Shown: piece by piece, positions 1 through 11,961 of the stretch
Numbering within the stretch: the stretch's first letter is position 1
Layout: each line of letters starts with the position of its first letter
NCBI RefSeq assembly: GCF_028009165.1
Contig: NC_079245.1
Location: 1,674,001 to 1,738,000, forward strand
Length of the DNA stretch: 64,000 nt
Direction of reading: 5' to 3'
Source of the DNA: Akanthomyces muscarius
Taxonomy: Eukaryota > Ascomycota > Sordariomycetes > Hypocreales > Cordycipitaceae
Program-made: the position numbers and the translations under genes
Notes under the pieces: generated by a model
The model's database searches: none
Seen by the model: the letters and a program-made list of their open reading frames with translations, nothing else
What the model was told of the DNA's origin: nothing

Positions 1-1623
1 TCGGTTCTACCCCCGTGGGACCGGCGAACTTGCGCCGCCGTACTCACCACTGGTGGCTGCTGGGCATTTTTGGGTATGGCGAGATTGTTCGATCTGATGA
101 AGGCGACGAAGGATGTCGCGTGATCTTCAGGAAGTAGGTCCCATATCATGACCGGCATGGAAACGAGAAGTAGGGTGGAGTGACTCTTGAACACTCCTTG
201 CACTTTGACATGCTTGGCAAGCGCCGGAAAGGCACTCAGCCATTGCTCCCAAGCATTGATATCAAGCCTCTGGTCGTCTTCCAAGGCTAGCGAAATCATG
301 ACGTGCGGCGTATCCTCGTTCGGGTCGCTGACCACAGGCTCTCTGGGAATGGGGTTGGGGCAAGGGCCTCGAGTAATACCCATTGGGTCAGCGCCGGAGC
401 CGTGACTGGGCCGTGGGGGAGACGGAGGCAGCGGCGGCGACGGGGGCAGCTTCTGCACCTGCCTGGCACTGCAGAACTCAATACTTGGAGCTCTGTGATT
501 TGCCGTCATCATAAAATGAACCGGGGTCGATCGCGCTTCGAACAGCTTGCCGTTGATGGTGATTGGACGTGGGTGCTTCAGGCGAGCCAGCACCTCGGCG
601 TGCAGCATGGCAGCAGAAAATGTTCGCGACCTCCATTCTTGCAAGACTTCAATCAATGCATTGGTGAAAGAGTATCGACCCGGATCTGGAGCAATTGCAT
701 CCCAGCTCGACGCCGATATCGTCTCGGTAATGCTGTTTCCAGTGGGGAAGGTAGCGCTTGCTGCGCCAGCGCAGCAGTCTAGCAGGATGAGAACATCTGA
801 TTTCGAGCGCTCAAGGAGCGTCTGAATAGCAGACCATCTACTACAAATTAGAGAGGATTCAACGGCATTTGGGCAGAGTCGTCTTACTGCAACCAGGAAG
901 AGGTCGGCTCCCGTGTCCTGCGTATATGTCAGCTTCAATGCTTAAGGCAGGCTTCAAGTTGATACGTACGCGCACCATGTGCTTTGGCGAGACTCGTCTA
1001 TTCTAGCATGACCTCCATAGTATACCAGAAATAGTGTGTCGGGTGATTCATGCTCTTTGATCAGCTGACCAACGCGCATCATCAGCTCGAGATGCGAGTT
1101 CTCCGATGGGATGGCGAAGATGTCCGTGTCAAACGCATAGTCCTCGCTCAGACACTTTTCCAAGTCCTCCAATTCCGGCAGTACAAAAAGATCATCAGAA
1201 CCCCAATGAAGAAGAAGAGCTTCCACCTTTTTGTAGCGCTGCGATGAGCGGCCGCGGTTAGGAAAGGCCCGGGTCGCAGACTAGATGCTGCCAGTTAGTA
1301 AAAAGCTCCCATTTGCCGCCAGGCTTTTACTTGCATCTTCCAGTCGCTTAGCAAACTGACTGATGTGCTTCACATGGAAGCTCGTACGGCTGATATCGTG
1401 AGTGGCCGATCTGGGCTGCATTGCGCCGTTGCTGAAGTTTGCCTATATCGCCGGGAAACAGGCAGATGAGAGGTATTTAGCTACAGTCGGCCCGGAAAGA
1501 AAAGGGCGAAACAAGATTGTAATGTAGCATTTGTGAACTTACAGATGGGTCACCATTGCGTGCGCCTGGCCCCCCCACGGGCTGGCGGGCACGAATTGTG
1601 ACATACGGTTGGTCGTCACTCAT
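1..1623 (-). CDS. Caspase-like (peptidase C14) protein, 3' end cut by window edge
   Basis: Coding blocks 1280-970, 917-888 and 837-48 are well supported, joined by introns 969-918 and 887-838. Intron 1330-1281 carries a CTAAC branch site. A likely first exon is 1623-1543, starting MSDDQPYVTIRARQ; how it joins the block at 1280 is unclear. The product has a caspase p20-type fold: RYKKVEALLLHWG, then LFLVYYGGHARID with the catalytic-type His, then SDVLILLDCCAGAASAT with the catalytic-type Cys. A proline-rich linker follows, then a C-terminal domain (DTPHVMISLALEDDQRLD, then WEQWLSAFP) shared by a large group of uncharacterised ascomycete caspase-domain proteins. The usual His-Gly after the His is His-Ala here. 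A donor-like GTGAGT at 47 or open reading to position 1 means the C-terminus lies outside the window. Caspase-like proteins are linked to cell death or stress in fungi, but no substrate can be inferred. The family call is firm; the N-terminus is not. Confidence 0.8.
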
Positions 1624-2474
1624 TGTCGAGAGCGAGTCGGTCGGCGGTTTTGTGGTGACTCTGAGTGGAGGGCCATCAGGCCATGGACCAGTCTCGCTAG
1701 AAGTGTTTTTCGCAAACAAGAATCAATGACCAGAGAGGAATTGAAATGAGCACGGCTCGAGTAATATTTTGGGGGAAAATGAACGAGACTAGCAGTGGCC
1801 GCGCAATGATGAAGCCGCATCTTCGAGAGCGCAACGGCTGAGCCTCACATCTCGGTCCCCAAAGAGGACTAGCGCCACTTGCCGTCGGTCTGTCCTTTGG
1901 CACACCGGGTGTCTTGGGCCATTTGATCAGCGACGATCCTCCCAAATCTTTTTAGAGAGCTATTGTGGCTAAGTTTGACCAGGGATCGAAACAGCATGCT
2001 TGTTTGGTTGCATCTCGCAAGCATTGGTAGCATCGCGGAGACTGCCTGGTTACAGTGCTGGTTAAGAGTATATAGATGGCCCCAAGTGCACAAACATACT
2101 GCACGCTATTTTGAGTGTCTGCGTACGACAATTTGAACCGAAGCTTTCTGACGTGTTGTAGAACATTGGCATGATCTGTCCAGGACCAAAAGACAAAGCA
2201 AGATCGCCCGAAAAAAAACTTTACAAAATGAATATTCCATCTTGCATCGAATGCTTTACAAATTTCTCGTCTAGGGTAGGCCTCTCGGAGCTTGTGTGGA
2301 GCTAGCTCATGCCAGCTCTCACGAAGCTGCGGCCGAGACAACCTCTCCCTCTGCTTCTACAGCTACCGCACCAGCCAGGTACCTAGAGCCTGTCTGCTTT
2401 GGCACAATCTTCTGCTACCACTATACGACCCAAGCTGCACCAGACCGCTGAATGCCTGAAGACCACTCGCTACG
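1624..2474. other. Intergenic spacer between divergent genes
   Basis: About 850 bases separate the caspase-like gene (leftward) from PBN1 (rightward), so both promoters must lie here. Open frames on the minus strand lack ATG starts and resemble no protein family. An AGGTACCTAG word at 2377-2386 belongs to the recurrent spacer motif reported in the findings. No TATA box stands out. Confidence 0.6.
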
Positions 2475-4109
2475 ATGAAGGAGCGCATCACTTTTGTTCA
2501 TCCCCCAGGGGGTGAACTCGACCCGAAAGACTTTGATGTGCAACCTACTGGACTACTAGGTCCGACCATTAATACCATGCGTGAAGACAGATTCACCATT
2601 CCCATAGATGAGATTCCTGTCAACTTCGCCTCGGTTTTGCGTCAATTCCGCTCTCTACAGGTTCGATGGGCCAGCCCCAAACAGCAAAACACAATTGCCC
2701 CGTTTAGCTCCCGCATATCACCAGGGCTCCACGTCTCTTATATTCCAGCAGAACAAACAGACCCAGACGCGTAAGTTGGAAGTTGAACATCAATTATTCA
2801 CAGACTGACATGTACTTGAGACCCAAATTGTGTCCTCTGCTGCACGCCTTTGGACCCGTTGAGTGCGAATCAACAGAGGTAAGCTCTCGCGAGAACACGC
2901 GGAGGTGGTTGCTTACGTTCGGGACAGACCTTTACCGAATTCAAGCACAAGTCAAAGGGGTCTTCAACAGGCCGTTATCTATACCAGCATGTTGAAGCCT
3001 TGGACGATTTTATGACTCATTTTTCGGCCATCTTTTGCACCGAGGTTGATTCAGAATGCCAGGCAAGGGTACGAGGACTCGACAGTGCTGCTTCGCTCGA
3101 TATAACGTATGACGCGACGGACCAAACAGCCAAGTTGACGGCGTTCTGGTCGCTGCGCAGTCAAAGTCTGGTAGCGCTAGCCGCTGACAACCGACGCACC
3201 GAAGTTGGCATTATGGGCTTGGACGAGCCCCCCAATATGAAATCGCATGAATTGGGAGTCTCTGGCACTCTGACCGTTCTCAAAGAACAGACCAAGCCAG
3301 GTCCGGTGTTTTTTGCGTTTCCGAGTCGTCATAGAGCCAGCGATGCGTCATTCTCGTCTAGTTTTGCAACGCCCACCGGCCTGCACCCGACCATGCAGCT
3401 CGGCTTTGACTCCAACAAGCCGCCGGCAGCCAACGCCGGCAGCTGCAAAATGTATGCATATCTGACGCTGCCGAGGACTATATTCGCAGACAGGTATCAG
3501 CTGGCCGATGATCTGTTTCTAGCATCGAAAAATCTGACAGCGGCGCCGTATACAAGCCTTCCCGTGGACTTGGAAGCCCCGGAGTATACTACGCCAGTTT
3601 GGGGCTCTACGCTGTTGTTACAGCTTGCGCCTCCCGCGATGCGGACGTATCCCGACGCGTGGACAGCAGAGGTACCCCTACACCTCCGCTATCTTAAACC
3701 CTCCAGCACAGGCATTGAAGATATCGAGGTTCCATTTCCCGCAGTATTTTGGGCGTGTGAGCCTCTACAGTCGGTCGATTTTACCAAAAGTCCCTTCGAT
3801 AGGACCCATCTTGGATATGACGACTTATTTGAAGACGGAACAGTATTCTGGCATGTCTATCCACAGGGGCATGGTGGGAACCGCATTATGGACAGCCGAC
3901 TCATGAGCAGCATCTCTGTTCCCGTCCTCAACGACAGCGCATCGGACTGGTTGGGAACTGGAACCACGGCCGCCATCTCGATCGGCTTTGCGTGGATTCT
4001 ATGGAAGCTGCTTGATGGGTTTCTGCGATCCGGGCACAAGAGCAATACGGCAGAGAGCCGCGCCGGTGGCAGCAGCGCGAAGTTGGACGGTACAAAGAAG
4101 AAGCAGTGA
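2475..4109 (+). CDS. PBN1: Pbn1/PIG-X, GPI mannosyltransferase I subunit
   Basis: Exons 2475-2770, 2821-2878 and 2928-4109 give 511 residues. Pbn1 (PIG-X in animals) is an ER membrane protein that stabilises the first GPI mannosyltransferase (Gpi14/PIG-M) and is needed for GPI-anchor synthesis. The N-terminus MKERITFVHPPGG is typical of filamentous-fungal Pbn1, and GRYLYQHVEALDDF is reached only after both introns are removed, which supports the splice model. The lumenal domain is followed by one membrane segment near residues 460-480 (AAISIGFAWILWKLLDGFL) and a short basic tail ending TKKKQ, a dilysine-like ER-retention signal as expected for a type I ER protein. The start is the first ATG after stops in all frames. 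Intron 1 (50 nt) and intron 2 (49 nt) have normal GTAAG donors. Family assignment is strong. Confidence 0.9.
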
Positions 4110-4599
4110 GCGCCGCGCGGCGACAGCTGGGTAAAAAAAAAAAAACACAAAGCGTACAGTACAGGGGGCCAACAGTGGCCGTGTTAGCCAGGGCAGGCAC
4201 AGACTCGCCCCCACAGAATAGAAGAAAATCATGCATGACAGCATCACAACACGCGTACCACAATGAGAGAAAGCATAGTCACAAAAGTGAAAGCGTGCTA
4301 GCGCTCAGATCAAATCGTGGAGCAACGGGGGAGAGGCATGTTCCGAAGCCTCCTCGCTGAAAAACGCATACGTAGGTCGCACGTGACGTTCGGCGATGTT
4401 TAGTACCGACAACGCTTGACAGCGGCCGCTGGCTCTCCCACCAAAACCTGGATTTGAATAACGGTCAGCCCGGCGCAACGGTTTTTGGCATTGACGGAAA
4501 AGAAGCCTGCCAAAGCCCCTCGTTCTTTTCTTTTTGCAGCGCCACAGAGGCCATGCCGTGAAAAGAGCCACCCGTGGCAGCAGAGACTTACGTCCCCCG
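4110..4599. other. Intergenic spacer, PBN1 3' side to Zn2Cys6 gene
   Basis: About 490 bases with an A-run at 4133-4145 just after the PBN1 stop, probably in the 3' UTR. The remainder must hold the promoter and leader of the downstream regulator. Open frames here are short and overlap on both strands. No convincing gene or RNA is seen. Confidence 0.55.
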
Positions 4600-7073
4600 A
4601 TGGCCCCCACGCCACCCTCAGCGGATGCAGCGTCGTCAGCGTCACCACATAGCGAGGACCGTACGCGGCGCAATGTAGCCTGTGTCAACTGTCGCAACTC
4701 CAAGGTGTGTGCTTGTCCCGGGTAGAAAAATCCGCCAAATGCTTAGCTGCCTGGCGCCATTATGCCAAGAAGCGGCGCTTTGCGGTACCTTTGCGCAGCC
4801 CAGCCAAGGATATTTTTAGACTTACAAGTGTGTCTCGTTTTTTTGTGCCTGTCCAGGTGCGCTGTCGATCTAGTACCGTCCCCGGCCAGCCGTGTCAGAG
4901 ATGCGCCAAACTCCAGCTATCATGCGTAGTGGATAAGTTTCACAAGCGCATAACGAAAAGAAGGTAAACGATCGATAATTGAGCCTGTTCATCTCCTCTT
5001 AGACTGCTGACCGTCGCGCAGCAAGCTCGAGCAGCTCGAGCAGGAGCTCCGGTCCATCAAGCAGGTCGTCGATCCCCACGGCACCACTGGTGCCGACACG
5101 AGTTGGACGCCGCCCAGCCCGCGGGTGCCATTTCCCAACTCATCAGAAAATCATAGTCGCACTTTTGCGCAGGCCGTTCCGCAAGCGCCCACGCCGCTGT
5201 CTGAACCGTCAGCTACTGCGGCGCCGTCCGCGAGGCTCCCCGAGCAGCGGCCCAAGACCGGCCCCACCCAGGCCCGGATGCTTCGCGAACATATGGTGTC
5301 CGGACAAGACATTGACTGGTATTTTAACAAGTAAGTGGTCCGTACATGTGGCATTGAAACCCTGCTCACAATGATTTGTTAGATTCCTGCAGTGCTTCCA
5401 CCCCGCACTGCCCATCTTGCGAAAGCGAGATCCGGATGAGTGTTACGAAGCCAGCCCGACCCTGTTTTGGGTCATTGTATACGTAACCTGTCGCCGATAT
5501 ACCAAAGATCGCGTCTTTTTCCGCGCCCTGGTAGATCATGTCGAGAAGGACATAGCAAAAACGCTGATCGATCCGGTCATGTCGCTAGAAACTGCACACG
5601 CGGCCTTGTTTCTCTGCGCGTGGCCTCTCCCCGTTATACGGCTGCTGACAGATTCATCCACGACGTATGTTAGCATAGTCATGACAGGCATCATGATGAT
5701 CGGGGCACACACTGGCCGCGGTAGTCACAAGCAGTTTTGCGTAGGCACCAGGAAAGCTCGCATCTTCACCGACGAGGAAGCATCATCGACCTGGATGGCC
5801 TGCTGTATACTGGCGCAAAAGTAAGAAGACAGGAATTCGTCGAACTGCATCATCATTTACTAACGGGCCTTACTTGCAGAATATCAACTACAAGTGGCCA
5901 TCCGCCACCCTCTATCCAACACGACGACACACAATGTCGCGCATCGCTGGACTCGCCATTCTGGGCTGACCTAATATCCACGTTTGACCTCTACCGATTT
6001 TTGAACCGCTTCCACTCAGCAATGTCGGTTCATGCGTCCATTCATGGACAAGCCCCTAGCTCCGAAGTCGCGAGATGGGAACAAGAGTTTGAGACGCTGA
6101 AGCCTGCGATAATACAGTCCAACACTGGTACGATCCTCATTTGATGGCCCCCCCAACAGCATGCCTACCACTAATGCCAAAATAGAACTTACGCACGTCC
6201 TGTCTCTCTCAGCGCTCCTCGAGATCCAAACGTTTTACTTCTCCGCCAACCCCGAAGTACCGCCCCATATCCAGCGCATCAACTATCTCCGCGCCTTCAA
6301 CACGGCACGCAGCCTCATCAGCACGGTGCTCGAGCAGGAGTCGCGCAGCAAGCTACTCACACACGCCACGAACCAGATCTTCCGCAGTCTAATCGACGCC
6401 GCCTGCATCGTCACCAGCATCCTGTACTCGACGTCGGCACCGCCCGACATGTCCCCCAACGACGCCAACCTGCTCGCGCAGCACGCTGCCGCTGTGCTCC
6501 ACCGCTGCTCTGTCGAGGAGAGCGACCTCCCGCACCGCATCGGCGTCATCATCGAGACGTTCTGGACCGTCCGCCACCTCATCCCGCGCATCGAGGTCGG
6601 CCCCCGCGCCTGGTCCGATCGCCTCGGCGTCGGCATGTCGTTTTGGTGTCTGGAGCTGTTCAAGAAGGGCCTTCGCGCCGCGCAAAAGAACAGCGAGACG
6701 GCGGCCGCGGCCAACAGAGCCGAAGAGTTAATCAGTATGTCAACATCCTATCAAACACATGACCGAAACTTAAAAAAGAAGAAGAGTCTTTTTCGCATCT
6801 TTTTTCTCTCTTACAGGATATTAACTGCCTGCAGATGGTCACAGGACGACACGGCAGAACCTGGCGCAGAGTGCCATCGAGCAGCCCGTCAGAGAAAGTG
6901 GTGCACCGGCTGCGAGAGCACAGCAGCCTGCGCCTTCATCCGTCGGCCAGCCGAACAACATGCTGCAACCCATGACCATGGGTCCGGACCCCTTTCAGGA
7001 GATTGACTGGACCATGTTCACAGACGACTTTGGCTGGATCGGCGATGACGGCGTCCTACTTGGTCTGCCGTGA
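4600..7073 (+). CDS. Zn(II)2Cys6 transcription factor
   Basis: Seven exons (4600-4704, 4857-4963, 5022-5330, 5383-5820, 5880-6127, 6186-6734, 6835-7073) give 664 residues. The N-terminus holds a complete binuclear zinc cluster across intron 1: CVNCRNSK joined to VRCRSS, then PCQRCAKLQLSC, with the usual Cys spacing. A linker KLEQLEQELRSIKQV just after it fits the dimerising coiled coil of this class. The middle (about residues 170-500) matches the fungal-specific transcription factor domain in layout. The C-terminus ends DWTMFTDDFGWIGDDGVL, an acidic and aromatic stretch that could be an activation domain. The layout recalls War1/Leu3-type regulators, but I cannot name an orthologue or targets. 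Start: first ATG in frame with the zinc cluster. Only the last exon frame ending at 7073 gives a sensible tail. Confidence 0.85.
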
Positions 7074-7520
7074 GATCGAGACGAGAAACACACCTAATAA
7101 AAGCAGGCAGACCTTTTCCCTTCTTCATTTAACCCTTCTTCTCTTGTCCGGGGTATTAGCCCGGGCAGCATCATCTTGGCTCCATTGAAAACCCTCATTT
7201 TACTCGGGCGTTACGTTCTAACGTGGTACATGCACAAAATATTTTACTTCCAGAATTGTTATGAGAGACTTGTTTGGTTTCGAATTTTTATTTGTGTTTT
7301 ATGCCATATACACAGCATACAATTATTATCTATATACAAAAAGACAACGCCTTTGGCCATGATAACATAAAAGACAACATCGTAATGAGAAAAGAAGAGC
7401 GCCATGTGCAGAGCGAACAGTACAACGTCGTCATTTTGTAATGCGACTTCCGTACAAATGATAAACCAGATCAAGTATAAGAACATAACTCGTTTCTTTT
7501 TCTTTTTGCTGTTTGACTTT
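7074..7520. other. Convergent 3' spacer with AATAAA polyadenylation signal
   Basis: Tail-to-tail spacer between the Zn2Cys6 gene and HSP104. A canonical AATAAA lies at 7096-7101, 23 bases past the upstream stop, and probably directs 3' end formation on the plus strand. The rest is AT-rich with no gene. Confidence 0.55.
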
Positions 7521-10292
7521 CTAGTCGTAAAAGTCTTCGTCGCCCATCTCGAGTTCATCGACAGCGTCTTCCTCGTCTATCATCTCGTCGTCCTCGTCAG
7601 GGTCACTGTCGTGGTGATTCGCGAGCACGACGATTCTGCCATCATCCAGCTCGACACGCGCCGTCTCCTTATCGCGGATGCTGTTGCGGAGAATGAGAAT
7701 TGCGAGCTTGTTGAGGACCTCCTGTTCGATGAGGCGAGCCAGGGGACGGGCGCCATAAGCAGGCGAGTATCCCGCGCTGGCGAGGTAGTCCTTGGCCTCG
7801 TCGGACACTTCAATGGTGACGTTGCGTCCGTTGTCATGGAGCCGCTTCTGGATCTCAATGATGCGAACGTCAACAATATTGCGAATCTCCTTGCGCGTAA
7901 GGCGGTTGAAGATGACGACCGAGTTGATGCGGTTGAGGAACTCGGGGAGGAAGTAGTTGCGCAGTGAACCCATCACCAGCTCCTTCGTGGCAGCATCGAC
8001 CTTGCCCTCCTTGGTACCGGGGCGCGTGAGGTACTCGGCGCCCAGGTTGGAGGTCATGACGACGATGCAGTTCTTGGCGTCGACGACGCGGCCCTGGCCG
8101 TCAGTGATGCGGCCGTCATCCATGAGCTGCAGCATAACAGTCAGAATCTCCTTGGCCGCCTTTTCGACTTCGTCAAAGAGGAGGATAGAAAAGGGCTTGC
8201 GGCGCAGCGCTTCCGTGAGCTGGCCGCCAGCGTCGTGTCCGACATAGCCTGGCGGTGCACCGATCATGCGACTGAGCGCGTGACGCTCCTGGTATTCGGA
8301 CATATCGAAGCGGATCATGGCGCGGCTGTCGTCGAAGAGGAATTCGGCAAGAGCCTTAGTGAGGAGCGTCTTACCGGTACCCGAGGGACCGCAGAAGAGG
8401 AAACTGGGAGGCTGGTTGGGGTTGGATAAACCAGAGCGCTGCAATCTGATGGCGTTGGCGACAGACTGGACGGCTTCCCGCTGGCCGACAACGACCTTGC
8501 TCAGAGCTCTTTCCATGTGAATGAGCTTCTCCTTCTCGGAAGTGCGGAGTCGTGTAACAGGAATGCCGGTCCAGCGCGCAACAATTTCATTGATTTGGTC
8601 AGCATCCACGGTGTCAGTGACCATGGATCCACCGGCATCAACGTTGGATTCGTTGAGAGCAGCATCAGCGGCGGCCTTCTTGACCTCGAGTCGTTTAATG
8701 ACGTCCTGCTGGTCAGGGATAGCTCCGTACTTGAGGTCGGCGGCCTTGGCGTGCTCTCCGTTATTCATAGCATCTTCCAAGCGCTTCTCCAGGTCGTCGA
8801 GCTTGACCTTGGCATTGTGAATATCCTCGCTTCGCTTGATTTCGTTCTTGTACTTTTCGCGAAGTGGCTCGAGTTCCTCCTCGACATTCCTGGCTTCCTT
8901 CTTTGCCTGCATGAGACGAGCCTGAGATGCTTCATCGTGCTCTTTCTCAAGAGCGGCGATCTCGATCATGAGTTGGCTCAGCTTGCGTTCGTTGGAATCA
9001 ATGATTTCTGGTCGAGACTCGCGAGCGACTTGCACGGCAGCAGCGGCCTCATCGACCAGATCGATAGCGGAATCAGGCAGTCGTCGAGTGGTAAGATATC
9101 TGGCGGCCAAGTTGGCGGCGGCGACCAGGGCATTATCCTTGATTGTGACACGATGGTGGCGATCGTATTTCTCTTTGAGGCCACGGAGGATGGAAATGGT
9201 CTCAGGGATGGAAGGCTCCTTGACGAGAACCTGCTGGAAACGACGCTCAAAGGCAGCGTCCTTTTCAACGTACTTTCGGTACTCGGCAAGGGTAGTAGCA
9301 CCAATACAGTGCAACTGGCCACGGGCCAGCATGGGCTTGAGAAGATTGGCGGCATCCATCCCACCTTCTCCAGATGAGCCAGCGCCCATGAGCAGATGAA
9401 TTTCATCGACGAAGAGAACAATCATCTCCTTAGATGCCTCAATTTCCTTCAGGACACCTTTCATTCTCTCCTCGAATTCACCGCGGAACTTGGAGCCAGC
9501 AACGAGCGCTCCAACGTCGAGTGAGAGCAGTCGGCAGTTCTTCAAGTTGTCGGGAACGTCGCGGATGACAATTCGCTGAGCAAGGCCTTCCACAACGGTC
9601 GTCTTTCCTACACCTGGCTCACCAATAAGGACAGGGTTGTTCTTGGTACGGCGAGACAAGATGCGGATAACTCGGCGAATCTCTTCTTCTCTGCCAATGA
9701 CCGGATCGACCTTCTTGTCGCGGGCCATGGCAGTCATATCAATGGTAAACTTTGCCAAATTCTCATTGTCTTGTTCGGTGTCGGCGGTCTTGCTGTCGAC
9801 ACGTTTTGTTCCTCGGATAGCCTGGACGGCGTCTTGAATCAGCTTTGCCTTCGGAATGTTGGCCTCTTTGAGGGTCGCTTGAATGGTGGGCTCGTCGGCA
9901 AGCGCTGTGATGAGGTGATCGACGCCAATGTAGGTATCTTTTTGGACCTTCTGCAGCTCCATGGCCTTTCGCAACACGGCGTGGAATTGTGGCGAGAGAG
10001 AGACCTGCTCTGGGGGAGGGTCCTGGCTCGGCAGACGAACCAGCGTCTTCTTCAGAGCTCGGTCAAAGAGTTGAGGGTCGCCATGGGCTCTTTCGATAAC
10101 TTGCCGGAAAAGCGTCGCGATGGCGCCAGGAGGGGCATTCTGCTGATCTTTGGACAGGTCGACGGGAGGTTCAAGCAGCGAGACAGCCAGGTGAACGGGA
10201 GCAAGCTGTGAGTGTGCGTATTGTTCAGCCAAGGACATGGCATCTTCCACGGCCTTTTGAGCTCTGTCTGTGAAATCCATTCGTGCATTCAT
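7521..10292 (-). CDS. HSP104: Hsp104/ClpB-type protein disaggregase
   Basis: A single uninterrupted 923-codon frame. Hsp104 is a hexameric AAA+ ATPase that, with Hsp70/Hsp40, threads aggregated proteins through its pore to resolubilise them after heat stress. Visible parts in order: Clp N-domain repeats (from residue 5), first Walker A GEPGVGKT and Walker B LFVDEIH, a coiled-coil M domain (roughly 410-540, rich in Glu/Lys/Arg), second Walker A GPSGTGKT with Walker [10 protein letters not shown], sensor region TSNLG, and an acidic tail ending [12 protein letters not shown]. Length is close to yeast Hsp104 and Neurospora Hsp98. Pore-loop motifs YRKYVEKD and GYVGHD are present. The gene lacks introns, unlike most neighbours, as is common for heat-shock genes because splicing fails at high temperature. 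A heat-shock element array lies about 240-300 bases upstream. Start: ATG at 10292; a second in-frame Met is four codons later. Confidence 0.98.
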   Translation of the reverse strand: MNARMDFTDRAQKAVEDAMSLAEQYAHSQLAPVHLAVSLLEPPVDLSKDQQNAPPGAIATLFRQVIERAHGDPQLFDRALKKTLVRLPSQDPPPEQVSLSPQFHAVLRKAMELQKVQKDTYIGVDHLITALADEPTIQATLKEANIPKAKLIQDAVQAIRGTKRVDSKTADTEQDNENLAKFTIDMTAMARDKKVDPVIGREEEIRRVIRILSRRTKNNPVLIGEPGVGKTTVVEGLAQRIVIRDVPDNLKNCRLLSLDVGALVAGSKFRGEFEERMKGVLKEIEASKEMIVLFVDEIHLLMGAGSSGEGGMDAANLLKPMLARGQLHCIGATTLAEYRKYVEKDAAFERRFQQVLVKEPSIPETISILRGLKEKYDRHHRVTIKDNALVAAANLAARYLTTRRLPDSAIDLVDEAAAAVQVARESRPEIIDSNERKLSQLMIEIAALEKEHDEASQARLMQAKKEARNVEEELEPLREKYKNEIKRSEDIHNAKVKLDDLEKRLEDAMNNGEHAKAADLKYGAIPDQQDVIKRLEVKKAAADAALNESNVDAGGSMVTDTVDADQINEIVARWTGIPVTRLRTSEKEKLIHMERALSKVVVGQREAVQSVANAIRLQRSGLSNPNQPPSFLFCGPSGTGKTLLTKALAEFLFDDSRAMIRFDMSEYQERHALSRMIGAPPGYVGHDAGGQLTEALRRKPFSILLFDEVEKAAKEILTVMLQLMDDGRITDGQGRVVDAKNCIVVMTSNLGAEYLTRPGTKEGKVDAATKELVMGSLRNYFLPEFLNRINSVVIFNRLTRKEIRNIVDVRIIEIQKRLHDNGRNVTIEVSDEAKDYLASAGYSPAYGARPLARLIEQEVLNKLAILILRNSIRDKETARVELDDGRIVVLANHHDSDPDEDDEMIDEEDAVDELEMGDEDFYD

Positions 10293-10515
10293 GGTGAACG
10301 AATGACTGTGCGTGTCGCTTTGGTAGGTACTGGGTATTGTTTTCGGTGTGGTAAAAAGCTCAAGCCAGTGGACTTCAGTCTAGTATATTTGTAGGCATGC
10401 AGTGAGCATGAACTTGATGAAAGTGTGTGTGATTGAAGAAAGAAAAGAGGAAGACGTTGGGATGTCGCAGTAGAATTAAATGAGAATGGAATCAGATCAT
10501 GGACTGATCTGCTAA

Positions 10516-10590
10516 CCCCTCCAACAGCCTGGAAGCTACCTGAAGCTTACAGAAGCTAGTGGTACGAGCGTGATGTCACTGGAAGTTTCC
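10516..10590 (-). promoter_or_regulatory. Heat-shock element array plus stress-response element upstream of HSP104
   Basis: On the plus strand GAA triplets begin at 10532, 10542 and 10552, and a perfect nGAAnnTTCn block occupies 10581-10590. All share one 5-bp register (GAA at 10582 is exactly 30 bases from 10552). Between 10531 and 10555 the five consecutive 5-bp units alternate GAA/TTC with only two mismatched bases. HSF trimers bind such inverted pentamers. An AGGGG stress-response element (CCCCT at 10516-10520 on the plus strand) adjoins it on the gene side. Confidence 0.8.
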
Positions 10591-10995
10591 GCCCGTTTAG
10601 TGGAGTCGTTGGGCGCTAACGGCTCCGGACGGGCCACTCAATCACTGTATCTGACTTTCGGCGCAGCGACTTGAGTTTACTGCCAACCTCTACGGATACT
10701 CGGCGGTGTACCTCGAAGTTCAGTGCGTTTGCTGCCAAATGCCAAGTGACTTTTTCGGCTTGCTTTCAAGAGCCGCGCCGGAAGAGGCAAACACCACAAA
10801 TAGACATTATTATCAGTCATTTTATTGTCCCAATCTCGCACATGATTTGTCCCTTCATTTACTTCTGACTTTCGGGTTTTTTTCCTGCCGTGACGCCGTG
10901 TTACTGTCCCGTCCATCCGTCAGCTGGTTTTCCACGGCCCGGCCGGTCCTTGGGCTGCTGAACAAAGGCCTAAAAAGTAGACCCCCAGGACAGTG

Positions 10996-11003
10996 TCACG
11001 TGA
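10996..11003. promoter_or_regulatory. Palindromic E-box TCACGTGA
   Basis: A perfect 8-bp palindrome about 110 bases upstream of the mL67 start codon. CACGTG is the core bound by bHLH factors such as Cbf1-type proteins in fungi. Role here is inferred from sequence only. Confidence 0.45.
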
Positions 11004-11110
11004 TAGCTTTATAGCGCTCTGGACTTTTCTGCCATTTCGCTGATGATATCCTTTGATAGAGGCGGCCGACTCAAGTTTTTTTAAGCGACGCCAGCCGACT
11101 TTGACTGACG

Positions 11111-11961
11111 ATGAACACAACACAAAGGGTCCGTTTGGGCCAATTACCAGACATTGCGCGACTCTGTCTGCGTCAAGTGCACGGAGGAAAGAGACCACCG
11201 AACCCCTGGGCCTTCCAAGGGCCCGACGGCCACGGCGAGAACATCTGGGTGTTTGCCCACCGCAGAACTCAACAAGTGATTTACAGCTTCAGTCCCACGT
11301 TGGATGTATGCGCATCTTTCTACCCAGCATTCAATGGCACAGATCATGCCCGAACTGGGAGTATTGAAGTGTCTGGCGGGAGAACAACGGTTGCTAACAC
11401 ATGCGCTTTCGATAGGGGTTCCACGACATGAAGCAGCTGCCCTACAATGGCAAGAAGACGAAGCCCGCCAAGCTGCGAAAGGACTACTGGGCGCCCATGG
11501 CCAAGATTGAGCTCCCCCGAGGGCACGGCAACGTCGGCCGCGTAGTGTTCCAGAAGCTGCGCGAGCTGAAGCACCTGCACGAGGTCTCATGGGACGACAG
11601 CCTGCTCTACAAGAAGCCGATCGAGTACAACGAAGCCGAGAAGAAAGCGGCCGCCAAGCGTGCCGCCGAGAAGGAACCTGAACCGCTTTTCACGCGCAGC
11701 AAAGCCCAGCGCGGCAAGGCTCTCAACGCCCAAAAGGCAAACTCGGTTGCGGACATGGCGGCCGTGCTAGGCAGTGGTGGTCCCGGCAACAAGATCGAGT
11801 CTACAGAAACGGCAGGCCTCAAACTGCCAGTCAGAGTCATCTGGTCCGACATAAACGACGCAGGATATGCGGAGAAGTGGCCTCGTAATGTCAAGCACAC
11901 CGAACAGGTAGAACCTGTCGCAGAGACGGCTCTGCCAGCAGATGTGGAAGTTGCCGCATAA
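11111..11961 (+). CDS. Mitochondrial large-subunit ribosomal protein mL67 (Mhr1 family)
   Basis: Exons 11111-11305 and 11416-11961 give 246 residues. mL67 is a fungal mitoribosome component; the yeast member Mhr1 is also implicated in mtDNA recombination. The N-terminal half has the family pattern: GENIWVFAHRRTQQVIYSFS, then LPYNGKKTKPAKLRKDYW, where the intron interrupts TLD/GFHDM in phase 0. The frame across the splice reads straight into this conserved block, which supports the boundaries. The C-terminal half is Lys/Ala/Glu-rich (residues about 130-180) and ends with a less conserved extension. There is no classic N-terminal presequence, although the first 30 residues are basic (RVRLGQ, CLRQVHGGKR) and could serve as one. 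Start: first ATG of the frame. HSP104 is divergent upstream; the next gene is convergent. Confidence 0.85.

Larger units (their letters stand above)
10293..11110. other. Divergent promoter spacer HSP104 / mL67
   Basis: About 820 bases between head-to-head genes. It contains the heat-shock element cluster on the HSP104 side and a palindromic TCACGTGA near mL67, both listed separately. No coding sequence is supported. Confidence 0.6.

Noticed and set aside
1952..2341. 129-codon minus-strand frame
   Set aside because: No ATG start, no domain, and it occupies the promoter spacer of two divergent genes.
8517..9377. 286-codon plus-strand frame inside HSP104
   Set aside because: Antisense shadow of a highly conserved, GC-biased coding region.
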